From: Collimonas pratensis
GTDB taxonomy: Bacteria > Pseudomonadota > Gammaproteobacteria > Burkholderiales > Burkholderiaceae_D
Length of the DNA: 64,000 nt
Assembly: GCF_001584185.1 (NCBI RefSeq)
Contig: NZ_CP013234.1
Location: 5,208,001-5,272,000 of the forward strand
Reading direction: 5' to 3'
Part shown: positions 63,613-64,000 of the stretch, piece by piece
Numbering within the stretch: position 1 is the stretch's first letter
Layout of the letters: every line of letters begins with the position of its first letter
The notes under the pieces: model-generated
The model's database searches: none
Told to the model about the DNA's origin: nothing
Seen by the model: only the letters and a program-made list of their open reading frames with translations
Program-made: the position numbers and the translations under genes

Positions 63613-64000
63613 TCAGGCGGCGACCGCCATTGCCGGGATGCTGTCGAACGGCGTCGGCACGGCGGCGGCCGGCCGGGTCAGGCTGTTGGAGCTGCCCAGG
63701 ATGTCTTCCGCCTCGCTGCCGTACAGATCGCGCAGCATGGCTTCGGTCAAAGCGCTGGAGGGGCCGTCGTATACCACCCGGCCTTTGTGCAGCGCCACCG
63801 TACGCGGACAGAAACGCAGCGCCACATCGACCTGATGCAGGGAAACGATGACAGTGCTCTTGTCGCGCTGGTTAACGTCGGCCAGCGTTTGCATCACACG
63901 CCGCGCCGATTCCGGGTCCAGTGAAGCAATCGGTTCATCTGCCAGCACCACGCGCGCCTTCTGCACGATAGTGCGAGCGATCGCCGCCCGTTGCTGCTGA
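63613..64000 (-). CDS. phnC: Phosphonate ABC transporter ATPase PhnC, 5' end beyond the window
   Basis: The visible 3' part encodes [23 protein letters not shown], the signature-to-Walker-B segment, followed by [20 protein letters not shown] and [19 protein letters not shown], all PhnC features. About 129 codons are in view, so roughly half of a normal-length protein, including Walker A, is missing on the right. It is the first visible gene of phnCDE, with 64 bases before phnD. Confidence 0.93.
   Translation of the reverse strand, partial: QQQRAAIARTIVQKARVVLADEPIASLDPESARRVMQTLADVNQRDKSTVIVSLHQVDVALRFCPRTVALHKGRVVYDGPSSALTEAMLRDLYGSEAEDILGSSNSLTRPAAAVPTPFDSIPAMAVAA

Overview
The window is dense, GC-rich bacterial chromosome. 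Gene content and order (gpmA-envC-ctpA-moeB, slmA beside a HAD 5'-nucleotidase, smg-dprA, def-fmt, phasin, fused LivM-LivG, a DUF3717 gene) suggest a betaproteobacterium of the Oxalobacteraceae, possibly Collimonas-like. That placement rests on recognised proteins only; no rRNA or tRNA gene was seen. The annotation is a manual reading and no database search was run.

Layout. 1-4.6 kb: gpmA (5' end cut by the window), envC, ctpA and moeB, for glycolysis, cell-wall maintenance and cofactor sulfur activation. 4.8-7.6 kb: a Tat-exported PhoD phosphatase, then a lumazine synthase gene behind an FMN riboswitch. 7.6-12.4 kb: a branched-chain amino-acid-type ABC transporter with fused LivM-LivG. 12.5-15 kb: slmA, a HAD phosphatase and a TraB/GumN protein. 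15-19.4 kb: an Fnr cluster with ompW, a fatty-acid desaturase, fnr and hemN, in which three near-perfect FNR boxes precede ompW, the desaturase and hemN. 19.4-23.4 kb: mnmC with an eroded methyltransferase half, a YXWGXW protein and an FAD oxidoreductase. 23.4-27.4 kb: a RelE/Phd toxin-antitoxin pair, a lipoprotein phosphoesterase coupled to a di-haem peroxidase, and a MarR regulator.

28.3-35.6 kb holds the most distinctive locus: exbD, tonB, a TonB-dependent receptor, exbB, a 5'-nucleotidase-family lipoprotein and a secreted phospholipase-D-fold protein whose motifs resemble the PLD3/PLD4 exonucleases. I read it as a self-contained machine that degrades an extracellular phosphoester, plausibly nucleic acid, and imports a product. 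35.6-41.9 kb: an LysR-DoxX-dioxygenase unit, a phasin, an M15 peptidase, a patatin, a 27-residue membrane microprotein, a decayed ABC-ATPase fragment and HicAB. 42-44.2 kb: a radical SAM protein, then a DUF3717 gene whose ribosome-binding site appears to have been displaced by a nested palindromic insertion.

44.2-50.4 kb: a complete ribose operon (rbsBACRKD) with a LacI-type operator and a hairpin between rbsB and rbsA. 50.6-59.7 kb: an aminotransferase, topB, smg, dprA, a LysM protein, def and fmt. 59.7-64 kb: a small low-GC membrane gene, an aldose-1-epimerase-family gene, a GNAT acetyltransferase and phnCDE (phnC cut by the window end). Phosphorus acquisition recurs through the window: PhoD, the lipoprotein phosphoesterase, the nucleotidase, the PLD protein and PhnCDE.
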